Assembly (NCBI RefSeq): GCF_049510455.1
Contig: NZ_JBEKYX010000001.1
Location: 42,920-106,919, forward strand
Source of the DNA: Telmatobacter sp049510455
GTDB lineage: Bacteria; Acidobacteriota; Terriglobia; Terriglobales; Acidobacteriaceae
Length of the DNA: 64,000 bases
Direction: 5' to 3'
Made by a program: the position numbers and the translations under genes. Under the pieces are notes generated by a model. That model worked only from the letters and a program-made list of their open reading frames with translations. It was not told the DNA's origin and ran no database searches. Positions 47,698 through 56,180 of this stretch are shown here, piece by piece. The stretch's first letter is position 1; each line of letters begins with the position of its first letter.

Positions 47698-49110
47698 TTA
47701 CGGCTTCAAGTGAGTAAAGATCGGCAGCTTGGTCACATCATTAAAAATGATGAACGCAAAGAAGACCACCAGCACCACAAACGCCGCCTGGTAGATGCGC
47801 TCCTTCACCACAAGCGAGATGTCGTGCTGCATAGCGCCTTCGATTAGCAACAGCAGAATCATGCCGCCATCCAGAATCGGGAACGGCATCAGATTGAGTA
47901 TGCCGAGATTGAGGCTGATCGCAGCCGCCAGCCCGAACTTTGGCAGGTAGCCTTCCATCTCCGCAGCCTGCCCAGCCAGGCGCGCAATGCCTACAGGGCC
48001 GGAAAGCTGTGAAACCCCAACCTTGTGTGTGAAGAGCCGCTTCAGCATGTCCAGAATCAGCGTGGAGTTATCCTTCCAGAAGGTCGCGGACTTCACCATA
48101 GCCTCGCCAAACGGCAGAGGCTTCATCTGCATTGAAGGTCTGGCCCACTCAAATCCGAGCGTCCAGTTCGTATCTCCCGGCTGCACCGAGGGCTGCGCCG
48201 TCAGCGTCAGCGGAGAACCGCCGCGAAGCACGGAAAGCGTAATCTGCTTGCCGGGATAAGCCTGCATGTAGGCAAGCAGCGTGCTCACCGTATGAAATTG
48301 CTGCCCATCCACTGATTGAATCTGATCGCCATTCTGTAATCCCGCGCGTTCTGCCGGCCTGTCGGGTTGCACCTTAAACACGCCAATCGGCCCGCGATAG
48401 CTCTCCGCCAGCATTCCGGCAAACGTAGTCTCCGTCTCCTGAGTCTTCGCATTTTCCGCCGGCACATGCAGTGAAACCGGCATGCTCTGCCCGTTGCGCT
48501 CAATCGTACCGCTCACGGTCTGGTTGGGATTGACGGCCATGCGCGCGCCAACCATGCCCCAGTCCGGATTGTCGTAGGAATCGAAACGGCGGATGATATC
48601 GCCGGCATGAATGCCGGCCTGAGCCGCGGGCGAACCTGGAACCACCCACTCCACGACCGTCTGTTTGATCGCGTCCTTCGGCTCTTCATTGAAGAACCAG
48701 TAATAAACGCCCATCAGCACAAACGCGAGGATGAAGTTGGACACCGGCCCCGCCAGCCCGATCAGTATTCGCTGCCAGCGCGGGTGCGAGGTAAGCGCGC
48801 CGGGGTCCCGCTGGTACGCCTCAATCTCTTCCTTGCTGTCGGCTTCGAGCTTCATGTTCTCGCCCGGCATCGCCTCGCCGGTCATCGCCACATAGCCGCC
48901 CAGCGGCAGCAGGCAGACCTTGTAATCCGTGTCGCCGTACTTCACGCCAAACAGGCGTGGGCCAAAGCCAATCGAAAACGATTCAACGCGGACGCGAAAG
49001 AGCTTCGCCACAATAAAGTGGCCAAACTCATGCACCACCACCATCACGCCAATCAGCACCACAAAGGCGATGACGGCAACGACAAAACCATGAAGATTTT
49101 CCAAGAACAA
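47698..49110 (-). CDS. rseP: RseP site-2 protease
   Basis: 470 residues. HEFGH at 27-31 in the first membrane span is the zinc motif; LNLGILNLMPFPILDGG near the C-terminus carries the LDG motif. Two PDZ domains lie between. It cleaves anti-sigma factors and remnant signal peptides within the inner membrane. Same strand and next to dxr, as in many bacteria. Confidence 0.94.
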   Translation of the reverse strand: MFLENLHGFVVAVIAFVVLIGVMVVVHEFGHFIVAKLFRVRVESFSIGFGPRLFGVKYGDTDYKVCLLPLGGYVAMTGEAMPGENMKLEADSKEEIEAYQRDPGALTSHPRWQRILIGLAGPVSNFILAFVLMGVYYWFFNEEPKDAIKQTVVEWVVPGSPAAQAGIHAGDIIRRFDSYDNPDWGMVGARMAVNPNQTVSGTIERNGQSMPVSLHVPAENAKTQETETTFAGMLAESYRGPIGVFKVQPDRPAERAGLQNGDQIQSVDGQQFHTVSTLLAYMQAYPGKQITLSVLRGGSPLTLTAQPSVQPGDTNWTLGFEWARPSMQMKPLPFGEAMVKSATFWKDNSTLILDMLKRLFTHKVGVSQLSGPVGIARLAGQAAEMEGYLPKFGLAAAISLNLGILNLMPFPILDGGMILLLLIEGAMQHDISLVVKERIYQAAFVVLVVFFAFIIFNDVTKLPIFTHLKP

Positions 49111-49129
49111 GCGTGTATTCCTCTAGCCT

Positions 49130-50284
49130 TCAGCCAACCATAGCAGCCGCCAAAGCGCGCGCTTCGCCGTCTGCCGCAAGCACCTCGGCAATCGTGTCCG
49201 GATGCGACTCCGGCGTGGCTGCGAGCACTTTTTCTATTGTATCCGCGATCCCGATAAATGGGATGCGGCGGTCCAGAAACGCCTCCACTGCAATCTCGTC
49301 CGCGGCATTCAGCGCAATGCAATGCGCGCCGCCCTTTTCCGCGGCCTCAAAGGCCAGCCGCAAACACGGAAAGCGCGCAAAATCCGGCTGCTCAAAATCC
49401 AGGTGCTTCAGCGCGGCCAGATCAAAAGTCAGCGACGAAGCAGGCCGCTCCGGATACGCCAACGCATACAAAATTGGCAGCCGCATATCGGTCACAGAAA
49501 TCTGCGCCAGAATCGACCCATCCACATACTCCACCAGCGAATGCACCGTTGACTGCGGATGAATCGTCACCCGCACCTGCCCCGGCGCCACATCGAACAA
49601 CCGGCAGGCCTCAATCACTTCCAACCCTTTGTTCAGCATCGTCGCTGAATCAATCGTGATCCGCCGCCCCATCACCCACGTCGGATGCTTCAGCGCCTGC
49701 TCCGGTGCAATGCTCGCAAACTGCTCCAGCGGCGTCGTCCGGAACGGCCCGCCTGAAGCCGTCAGCCAGATGGTCTTGATCTCGTCGTGCGTACCCACCC
49801 GCATGCACTGGTGTACGGCGTTGTGCTCGCTGTCAATCGGCAGAATCGGCACATTCCGCTCACGCGCCGCGGCAGTAAGAATCTCGCCCGCAGCCACCAT
49901 GCACTCCTTGTTCGCCAGCCCCACAGGCTTGCCCGCCAGAATCGCAGCATAAGTCGCCTCAAGCCCTGAAACCCCCACAATCGCCGAGACCACAAAATCC
50001 GCATCAGTCAGCGTCGAGCAGGCAACGGTGCCTTCCGTTCCGTAAACCACCTCAACGCCAGTTACGCCCGCCTGCTTCAGCCGTGCGGCAAGCTGCCCAG
50101 CCAGTTCCTCCGTCGCCAGTGAAACCACCCTGGGCCGCCAGCGGAGAGCCTGCGCAAAGGCTTCCTCCACATTGCGCCCGGCGGCCAGCGAGGCCACGGA
50201 ATAGCGCTCTGGAAACTGCTCGACGATAGAAAGGGTGCTCTGGCCGATGGAGCCGGTAGAACCGAGAATCGCAAGTCTTTTCAA
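49130..50284 (-). CDS. dxr: 1-deoxy-D-xylulose 5-phosphate reductoisomerase
   Basis: 384 residues. NADPH-binding GSTGSIGQSTL at the start, GLANKECMV, the metal/active-site loop LPIDSEHNAVHQC and GRRITIDSATMLNKGLEVIEA. It converts DXP to MEP, the first committed step of the MEP isoprenoid pathway. It is 19 bases upstream of rseP. Confidence 0.95.
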   Translation of the reverse strand: MKRLAILGSTGSIGQSTLSIVEQFPERYSVASLAAGRNVEEAFAQALRWRPRVVSLATEELAGQLAARLKQAGVTGVEVVYGTEGTVACSTLTDADFVVSAIVGVSGLEATYAAILAGKPVGLANKECMVAAGEILTAAARERNVPILPIDSEHNAVHQCMRVGTHDEIKTIWLTASGGPFRTTPLEQFASIAPEQALKHPTWVMGRRITIDSATMLNKGLEVIEACRLFDVAPGQVRVTIHPQSTVHSLVEYVDGSILAQISVTDMRLPILYALAYPERPASSLTFDLAALKHLDFEQPDFARFPCLRLAFEAAEKGGAHCIALNAADEIAVEAFLDRRIPFIGIADTIEKVLAATPESHPDTIAEVLAADGEARALAAAMVG

Positions 50285-50307
50285 TGCTTTAATTCAGCCT
50301 TAAAACC

Positions 50308-51144
50308 TTAGAAATGCTGATGAATAATCTGAGCGTACCACAGCATCGGAGCCGCCAATAGCAGCGCGTCAATCCGGTCCAGGACGCCTCCATGCCCCGG
50401 CAGCAAGGTACCCGAGTCCTTCACACCAGCCGACCGCTTCAGTGCAGACTCCGCTAGGTCGCCCACTTGCGCCGCCACATTCACAATCGCCGCCAGAATC
50501 AACCAGTACCACCAGATCTCATCCTGGTAGGAAAGCACCACCGAATTCCAGTTCGTCAGCAAATGCCGGGAAAGAGCCACCAGCGCCCCGGCAACCGCCA
50601 GGCTACCCATGACCGAAGCAATGGAGCCCTCCCACGTCTTACCGGGGCTGATTGAAGGCGCAAGCTTGTGCCGCCCCAAGAGCCTGCCCGCATAGAGAGC
50701 GGCAATATCGCCCGCCCACACCACGCAGAGCAGAAAAACCACTAGCGAAGGCCCGTTTGCCTGTTCATGCAGAGCAGGCAGCGCCACAAGCGTAAATCCC
50801 GTGTAGACAAGCGCAAAGATCGAGCTCGTAGCATCCGGCAGCACACGCGCAACTGGACTCGTAAAGGTGCAGTAGACCAGCAGAAGCAGGCACAGACTGC
50901 CGCCAATCGCGGCAAGCTGATCGGGCCATTGGTAATTCGCGGCAAACAATGCCACGATCGCCGCCAGCACGACAACCCGCGGAGGTTTGGCCGCCGTCTG
51001 CCGCGCCAGCGTCAAAAACTCCCACGCCGCAAGGCACGCCACCAGCGCCGTAACCAGCGTAAAGACCCATTGCCATCGGGGCCCCAGAAACACCAGAAAC
51101 AGAACTACAGGAATCAGTACGAGTGCAGTCAGAACTCTTTTCAT
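50308..51144 (-). CDS. cdsA: Phosphatidate cytidylyltransferase
   Basis: 278 residues, about eight spans. The CdsA signature KDSGTLLPGHGGVLDRIDALL is near the C-terminus. It makes CDP-diacylglycerol for phospholipids. It leads dxr and rseP on the minus strand; its usual upstream partner uppS lies about 2 kb away beyond two toxin-antitoxin modules. Confidence 0.94.
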   Translation of the reverse strand: MKRVLTALVLIPVVLFLVFLGPRWQWVFTLVTALVACLAAWEFLTLARQTAAKPPRVVVLAAIVALFAANYQWPDQLAAIGGSLCLLLLVYCTFTSPVARVLPDATSSIFALVYTGFTLVALPALHEQANGPSLVVFLLCVVWAGDIAALYAGRLLGRHKLAPSISPGKTWEGSIASVMGSLAVAGALVALSRHLLTNWNSVVLSYQDEIWWYWLILAAIVNVAAQVGDLAESALKRSAGVKDSGTLLPGHGGVLDRIDALLLAAPMLWYAQIIHQHF

Positions 51145-51220
51145 TGCGTTCAGGTTGAGAATACACTGGCGCGTTCAGATAACAATTTGGATATAACTTC
51201 TCTCAGACATGTATTTATGT

Positions 51221-51257
51221 TAGACAATTTGTCTTTTATTTATAGATTGTCTATACT
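51221..51257 (+). promoter_or_regulatory. Promoter with overlapping operator for module 4
   Basis: -35 TTGTCT (51229-51234), 17-base spacer, -10 TATACT (51252-51257). TAGACAAT (51221-51228) is the inverted repeat of ATTGTCTA (51246-51253), straddling the promoter, and a near-palindrome AGACAATTTGTCT (51222-51234) overlaps the -35. The RBS GGAGG (51266-51270) sits 7 bases before the ATG. Placement fits repression by the antitoxin. Confidence 0.7.
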
Positions 51258-51277
51258 GTCTTTGTGGAGGTGGGGCT

Positions 51278-51739
51278 ATGCAAAGCGGGTCGAGTGATTT
51301 GGTACGCTCCGTAGCTTTTGAGAAGTTCATGAAGCCTAAATTGATCGCCGGAGCAACCAAGTTTTCTGTTGCAGTCAGGGATGTCATGAACGATCTTGTC
51401 TCCGTCGGTTTTCCACCGGCCAATATCCCGCAGGTTTGCAGCGCACTTCGCAAGAGACAATTCTTGCGGGAGCATCATCTTGAAATTGAAAGCATTGATG
51501 GTCCGCCCCAGAAAATGAGTCCGACCGTTGTATACCACTACCGCGTGATCAATCCCGAAGGAGCGCAGCCTCCGTTGCCTACACAGGCTGTGAACGTCGT
51601 AGAGCAGGAGGATTCGGAATCCTGGGCACTCCGGGTAACGGAAAAGATACGCGGTCTGCTCAAGGATGAAATTGCCGCGTTTGGAGGCACGGAGGGATTC
51701 ATACGATGGGTGAGATCGGAAGATGAGGATGCGCAATGA
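51278..51739 (+). CDS. Putative antitoxin of unrecognised family, module 4
   Basis: 153 residues; GGAGG RBS. The N-terminal half (DLVRSVAFEKFMKPKLIAGATKFSVAVRDVMNDL...) is helical and could be DNA-binding, with a basic ALRKRQFLREHHLEI; the C-terminal half is acidic, ending VRSEDEDAQ. I do not recognise a family. It overlaps the PIN gene by four bases (ATGA) and sits behind a promoter-operator, so the antitoxin role is inferred from organisation. Confidence 0.65.
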   Translation: MQSGSSDLVRSVAFEKFMKPKLIAGATKFSVAVRDVMNDLVSVGFPPANIPQVCSALRKRQFLREHHLEIESIDGPPQKMSPTVVYHYRVINPEGAQPPLPTQAVNVVEQEDSESWALRVTEKIRGLLKDEIAAFGGTEGFIRWVRSEDEDAQ

Positions 51740-52161
51740 GCAATATCTTCTGGGATACGATGCTGTTCGCATATCTTTTGGAGGGCCATCCCGACCATGC
51801 TGTGCGCGTGCGTGGGCTCCTTTCTCGTGCGCACCGAAGAGGAGATCGGCTTTATACCAGTTATCTCGCTTTAGGAGAGGTAATGGCTGGAGCCGGCAAA
51901 TCACCGAAACCCAACGCGCCGGAATCCGTGCGCGAAGCTCTGATCCAGATGGGCTTTTCTTTCTTGCCGTTCGATGCTGGAGCAGTCGTTCCATTCAGCA
52001 AACTTCGTTCAAAAGAACGCATCAAAGCCCCCGACGCCATCCATCTCGCCTGCGCTGCCTCCGCCGGAATCGATCTCTTCCTCACCGGCGACAAGCAGTT
52101 GGTAAAACTCGACGTGCCAGGCATTCAGTTCATCGTGGATTTCAACGCGCCAATCCTCTGA
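51736..52161 (+). CDS. PIN-domain toxin, module 4
   Basis: 141 residues. WDTMLFAYLLEG (first Asp), GEVMAG, KAPDAIHLACAASAGIDLFLTGDKQL complete the PIN acidic residues. Typical VapC length. Confidence 0.8.
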   Translation: MSNIFWDTMLFAYLLEGHPDHAVRVRGLLSRAHRRGDRLYTSYLALGEVMAGAGKSPKPNAPESVREALIQMGFSFLPFDAGAVVPFSKLRSKERIKAPDAIHLACAASAGIDLFLTGDKQLVKLDVPGIQFIVDFNAPIL

Positions 52162-52187
52162 AACAGCTATTGAACCGGCAATCCGCC

Positions 52188-52658
52188 TCAGCCCTTCAAT
52201 CGCGAGTCAAACGCAAACCTCTCAGCAGCCGAAATACGAATCCTCCCAAACTCCGCATGGCGCGGATTCAGCAGATAGTTATGCTCTTGCGGAATCGGCA
52301 CGCTCGGCACACGCAGAACCGCGGATGCGCCGCTCCGAATCCACGCATCGCCAATCGCTTGCGTACTCGCCGGAGCAGGATCGTCCCTCCAGTCCTGCGG
52401 CAAATCGCCCACAGGCAACTCCGTCACCAGCGACTCCGGAAATTCCGCCTCAAATAGCAGATAAGAACTCAGCAGTTGCGGTCCGTCGAGATGTACCAGC
52501 ATCTCCAGCACAGCCAAAGCGCGCGACCCCGCAGCATAAACGGCCGCATGGCCCGCACTATTCCACCGCCCACCGTAAAGCCTGGCGCCTTCGCCTGAAA
52601 AAGCCTCTTTGGAATAGCGCTCCTGCACAATACGCCGGCAGCTAAGCAAAGACCCCAT
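52188..52658 (-). CDS. RES-domain toxin, module 5
   Basis: 156 residues with RES landmarks: the GARLYGGRWNSAGHAAVYAAGSRALAVLEML segment holding the Arg/Tyr active residues and a Glu. RES toxins degrade NAD+ or ADP-ribosylate. The start overlaps the Xre gene by 17 bases. Confidence 0.85.
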   Translation of the reverse strand: MGSLLSCRRIVQERYSKEAFSGEGARLYGGRWNSAGHAAVYAAGSRALAVLEMLVHLDGPQLLSSYLLFEAEFPESLVTELPVGDLPQDWRDDPAPASTQAIGDAWIRSGASAVLRVPSVPIPQEHNYLLNPRHAEFGRIRISAAERFAFDSRLKG

Positions 52659-53061
52659 GCTCCAGCCTGCCTATCAGGTTCTCCACCTCACGCGCGCCCA
52701 GTTCGGTCGCCGCATAATCCAGTGGACTGTCCCCGCCCAAAGCTTTCTTCGGCTGGCTCATCCATTGGCGGGCATTCGCAACGTCACCGTTAAACAGCTC
52801 AGCAGCCTTTTCATACAGGCCAGCCAGCCGAACCACGCGCTCGGACTCTTCCATGCTGAGTTTTCCCGCAGATTTGCGGCGTGCCAGCGTGCGCGGAGGA
52901 ATCCCAACCCGTGAGGCCAACTCAGCCAACGGCTGCCCGGTAGCGGAAGAAAGCGATTCCAGCACGCCAAACTTGAGCCCATTCTTGATGCGCTCAATCA
53001 GCTCGCGCTGCGGCGCGCCGCTTGTCTTAAGTTGAAAAGCCAATGCTCCGGATCGCGCCAT
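52642..53061 (-). CDS. Xre/ParS-type antitoxin (DUF2384), module 5
   Basis: 139 residues. An Xre-like helix-turn-helix (LASRVGIPPRTLARRKSAGKLS) is followed by the DUF2384 helical bundle with VVRLAGLYEKAAELFNGD and the C-terminal NLIGRLEHGV that blocks the RES active site. This is the normal partner of RES toxins. Confidence 0.86.
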   Translation of the reverse strand: MARSGALAFQLKTSGAPQRELIERIKNGLKFGVLESLSSATGQPLAELASRVGIPPRTLARRKSAGKLSMEESERVVRLAGLYEKAAELFNGDVANARQWMSQPKKALGGDSPLDYAATELGAREVENLIGRLEHGVFA

Positions 53062-53084
53062 GCAGCCATCGTACCACCGATTTC

Positions 53085-53118
53085 GCCAAATGGCACATCA
53101 TTTCATGCCAACTGGCAC
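53085..53118 (-). promoter_or_regulatory. Twin palindromic operators of the Xre/RES module
   Basis: GCCAAATGGCAC (53085-53096) and GCCAACTGGCAC (53107-53118) are two GCCANNTGGC palindromes whose starts are 22 bases apart (two helical turns), just upstream of the Xre start. Confidence 0.7.
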
Positions 53119-53125
53119 AACCAGC

Positions 53126-53959
53126 TCAGCTCACAGCAATCTTCACCCGCTCGGCTTCCTCATCCGTCACGCCTACATTTTCACTCAGGCCGCCAAACCG
53201 CCGCTCCCGCCGCTGAAAATTCGCGATAGCCTCCAGCAGATTCACTCCGCGAAAGTCCGGCCACAGCCGATCCGTGACGTAAATCTCCGTATAAGCAATC
53301 TGCCACAGCAGGTAGTTGGAAATCCGCATCTCGCCTGAAGTCCGAATCAGCAGATCCGGGTCCGGAATGTGCGCCGTATAGAGATGCCGGTGAATGTCCT
53401 CTTCCGTAATGCGGTCGGGAGAAATGTGCTTCAGCCGCAGCTCCGCCGAAAGCGCGCGGAAAGCATCCACAAGCTCAGAGCGGCTGCCATAGTTCAACGC
53501 CAGCGTCAGCGTCGTACCCGTATTGCAGTTCGTAGTCTCACTCGCCCACTGCATCGTGTCCTGTACTTCGCGGGGCAGCTCATGCGTGCGGCCAATGTAG
53601 CGTATGCGCACGTTGTTATCCATCATGCGCTGCACATTGCCTTCCAGGTAGCTCTTCAGCAGCCGCATCAGGAAGTTGACCTCAACCTTGGGCCGGCGCA
53701 GATTATTTTCCAGCGAAAAAGCATACAGCGTGAGCCACGGCAGTCCAATGCGCGAAGCCGTCTCCGTCACAAGCTGCACGCTCTTGGCCCCCTGCTGATG
53801 GCCCAGAAAGCGCTTCAGCGAGCGCGAACCGGCCCAGCGCCCATTGCCATCCATAATGATGGCCACGTGCTCCGGCAGACATTCCAGCTTCAGCGTGCCG
53901 TAAATCGCGCGCTCTTCCGGCGTCAGCTCATGAATACGCAACGTGCCTGCGGGTCGCAA
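53126..53959 (-). CDS. uppS: Undecaprenyl diphosphate synthase
   Basis: 277 residues. HVAIIMDGNGRWA carries the catalytic Asp and the P-loop, then GHQQGAKSV, TLYAFSLENNLRRP and DLLIRTSGEMRISNYLLWQIAYTEIYVTDRLWPDF. It makes cis-C55 carrier lipid for cell wall and glycans. Normally followed by cdsA, here separated by module 4 and module 5. Confidence 0.94.
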   Translation of the reverse strand: MRPAGTLRIHELTPEERAIYGTLKLECLPEHVAIIMDGNGRWAGSRSLKRFLGHQQGAKSVQLVTETASRIGLPWLTLYAFSLENNLRRPKVEVNFLMRLLKSYLEGNVQRMMDNNVRIRYIGRTHELPREVQDTMQWASETTNCNTGTTLTLALNYGSRSELVDAFRALSAELRLKHISPDRITEEDIHRHLYTAHIPDPDLLIRTSGEMRISNYLLWQIAYTEIYVTDRLWPDFRGVNLLEAIANFQRRERRFGGLSENVGVTDEEAERVKIAVS

Positions 53960-54205
53960 TCGAAATGCCTCATTCCGGGAGGCCGGACACGGCCAGAGTG
54001 GCGATACGCGCTATTCGCCTGATTTAGTCTAATCCGCTCCCTCCGCGCATGGAGCGAAATCCCATCCAGAAACGCCACACACTTTGCAGCAGAAAGTGGG
54101 ACTCTTTGACGCTAGCACAACCGCGCCGCACCTGCAATTCCCCTGCATGTTAAAGAAATTGAGATTTTTCACAACAGCTTGCACGCGCAGGCATACAATC
54201 CCGCC

Positions 54206-54583
54206 ATGTTTCTCGGAACGCATCTACTGCTGTACAGCCGCAACCCGGAAGCCGACCGCGCCTTCTTCCGCGACGTGCTGGAGCTGCCGGCAATCGACGC
54301 CGGGCACAACTGGCTCATCTTCGCCCTGCCGCCTGCGGAGATGGCCGTGCACCCAGCGCCAAACCCGGAAGACACACCAACGGACACTTCCTCATCGGGC
54401 GACATCTACCTGATATGCCGCAATCTGGATCGAACCATCGCAGCTCTCGCCGCCAAAGGCGTAACCTGCGGAGAGATCCACCAGGCCCGATGGGGCGAAG
54501 TCACCACCATCCCGCTGCCCGGCGGGGGCAAGCTCGGACTGTATGAGCCGCGCCACCCGCTCGCAATCGCCGTCGAGTCCTAG
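54206..54583 (+). CDS. VOC/glyoxalase-family protein
   Basis: 125 residues from MFLGTHLLLYSRNPEADRAFFRDVLEL, the usual VOC beta-alpha-beta opening, with a second half DIYLICRNLDRTIAALAAKG and LYEPRHP. It may be a metal-binding lyase/dioxygenase or resistance protein; the reaction is not identifiable. Confidence 0.8.
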   Translation: MFLGTHLLLYSRNPEADRAFFRDVLELPAIDAGHNWLIFALPPAEMAVHPAPNPEDTPTDTSSSGDIYLICRNLDRTIAALAAKGVTCGEIHQARWGEVTTIPLPGGGKLGLYEPRHPLAIAVES

Positions 54584-54591
54584 TTTTCTCC

Positions 54592-55272
54592 TTAAGCCGT
54601 ACGCCGCTGGCCCGTCGCCTTGTCTCGAACCGCGCCCAGAAAAAGCGTACGCTGCAGCGAGTCCAGTCGAGGCAACAGTTGCGCTACCTCCGCAAGGAAC
54701 GGATCGGCAAAGATTCCCGCCACTTCTTCCTCGCGCCGGCTGCGGGTGTCGCGCACAAGCTGGCAAACATCCACTTCCAGCGCATTCGCAATCCGCGCCA
54801 GCGAGCCCAGCGTCGGAATCGCCTTCCCATTCTCAATCTTCGAGATATAAGTGCGCGGAACCTGCATCCGGCCGGCAAGCTGCCGCTGGCTCAGGTGGCG
54901 CGCCCGGCGAATCTCCTTCACCTGCGCCGCAACCTGCAGGCCGGCTTCTTCCTCCGGCGCTACAGGCCTCACTCCCGCAACAGGCACAGGACCTGGCGCC
55001 GGAGCGGGCTCAGGCATATCAAGGGATTTGTGGCAGCGTCTGCAAAGCGAATTCTGGGTGCGGTACTGAACCAGAAGACAATGCTCGCAGCGAATGACCT
55101 CGCGGGTTGGCATCTGCATCACGGGAACCGGGCCCATTGGCACCGGCACGGGTCCTGCGACAGGCATACTCACAACGACTGTTGCCATAGGTTGTGTGCG
55201 GAGGTCCAGAGCGTGATCTCCGCGGTGCATCTCTGCACCACGATTGCTGCTAGATTGGGGGAAATGAACCAT
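54592..55272 (-). CDS. XRE-type regulator with N-terminal zinc ribbon
   Basis: 226 residues from ATG 55272 (TTG 55281 and ATG 55230 also possible). Pro/Val/Met-rich N-terminus, then a CxxC...CxxC zinc ribbon (IRCEHCLLVQYRTQNSLCRRC), a Pro/Ala linker and a HTH_3 domain (IRRARHLSQRQLAGRMQVPRTYISKIENG). An intergenic TATAAT at 55314-55319 is the only promoter-like box I see in the divergent spacer. Zinc ribbon plus XRE is an uncommon combination. Confidence 0.82.
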   Translation of the reverse strand: MVHFPQSSSNRGAEMHRGDHALDLRTQPMATVVVSMPVAGPVPVPMGPVPVMQMPTREVIRCEHCLLVQYRTQNSLCRRCHKSLDMPEPAPAPGPVPVAGVRPVAPEEEAGLQVAAQVKEIRRARHLSQRQLAGRMQVPRTYISKIENGKAIPTLGSLARIANALEVDVCQLVRDTRSRREEEVAGIFADPFLAEVAQLLPRLDSLQRTLFLGAVRDKATGQRRTA

Positions 55273-55391
55273 AATTGTCAATTACTCACTCAGGGTCTCC
55301 CCTAAGTTGCTACTATAATACTCGGAAAAAACCGAAAAAACACGAACCATACCGATCAATAACGAACCAAGTTAGTTAATAAGGGGAACAG

Positions 55392-56018
55392 ATGTCCGAA
55401 ACCTCCAAGAATGGAAATACATACGGCCGCAGCCAGGCCCTGAGCCTGCTTCACGAGTGGACCCAAAGCGAATCTCTGCGCAAACACGCCCTCGCCGTAG
55501 AGACATGCGTCGCCGCCTACGGCGAATCCGAAGCCGATCGCCTCGGCCTCACCGGTCCAGAACATGAGAGTGCCCGCGAGCGTCTGATAACGCTCTACTC
55601 CACCACCGCCCTGCTCCACGACTTCGATTACGAAAAGCACCCCACCCCCGCGGAACACCCCTTCGTCGGCGTCCGCGAGCTCGAGCGCCTCGGCTGGCCC
55701 GCCGAAACCCGCACCGCCATCCTCGGCCACGCGCAGTACTCCGGCGTCCCCCGCGTCACCCATCTTGATAAAGTTCTCTTCGCCTGCGACGAGCTCTCCG
55801 GCTTCCTCACCGCCTGCGCGCTCGTCAAGCCCACCAAAGCCATCGCCGACGTGGAACCCTCCAGCGTAAAGAAAAAGCTCAAAGACAAGGCCTTCGCCCG
55901 CGGAGTCAGCCGCGACGACGTCTACCAGGGCGCCGCCGGGCTAGGCGTCGAACTCGACGCCCACATAGCCTTCTGCCTCGATGCCATGAAGAAACGCGCA
56001 ACGGAGCTGGGCCTGTAA
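55392..56018 (+). CDS. HD-domain hydrolase
   Basis: 208 residues, AAGGGG-type RBS. TALLHDFDYEKHP is the HD motif with the preceding HALAVETCVAAY and later ILGHAQYSG, so metal-dependent phosphohydrolase of the HDIG-like subgroup. Substrate unknown. Divergent from the XRE gene. Confidence 0.8.
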   Translation: MSETSKNGNTYGRSQALSLLHEWTQSESLRKHALAVETCVAAYGESEADRLGLTGPEHESARERLITLYSTTALLHDFDYEKHPTPAEHPFVGVRELERLGWPAETRTAILGHAQYSGVPRVTHLDKVLFACDELSGFLTACALVKPTKAIADVEPSSVKKKLKDKAFARGVSRDDVYQGAAGLGVELDAHIAFCLDAMKKRATELGL

Positions 56019-56180
56019 TCAATCGCAAGCCTGGTAATCCCTCCCCTAACTCGCTGACAACACACGTGCAAGCACTTTTGTTGGAGCACTTAGCCAACCT
56101 TAAAAGCAAAATGAGTCTCAAAACGACCGTAGGGTTTAAATAAAGCTATCCAGATGCTGCACAATCGCAAGGAGCGACAC

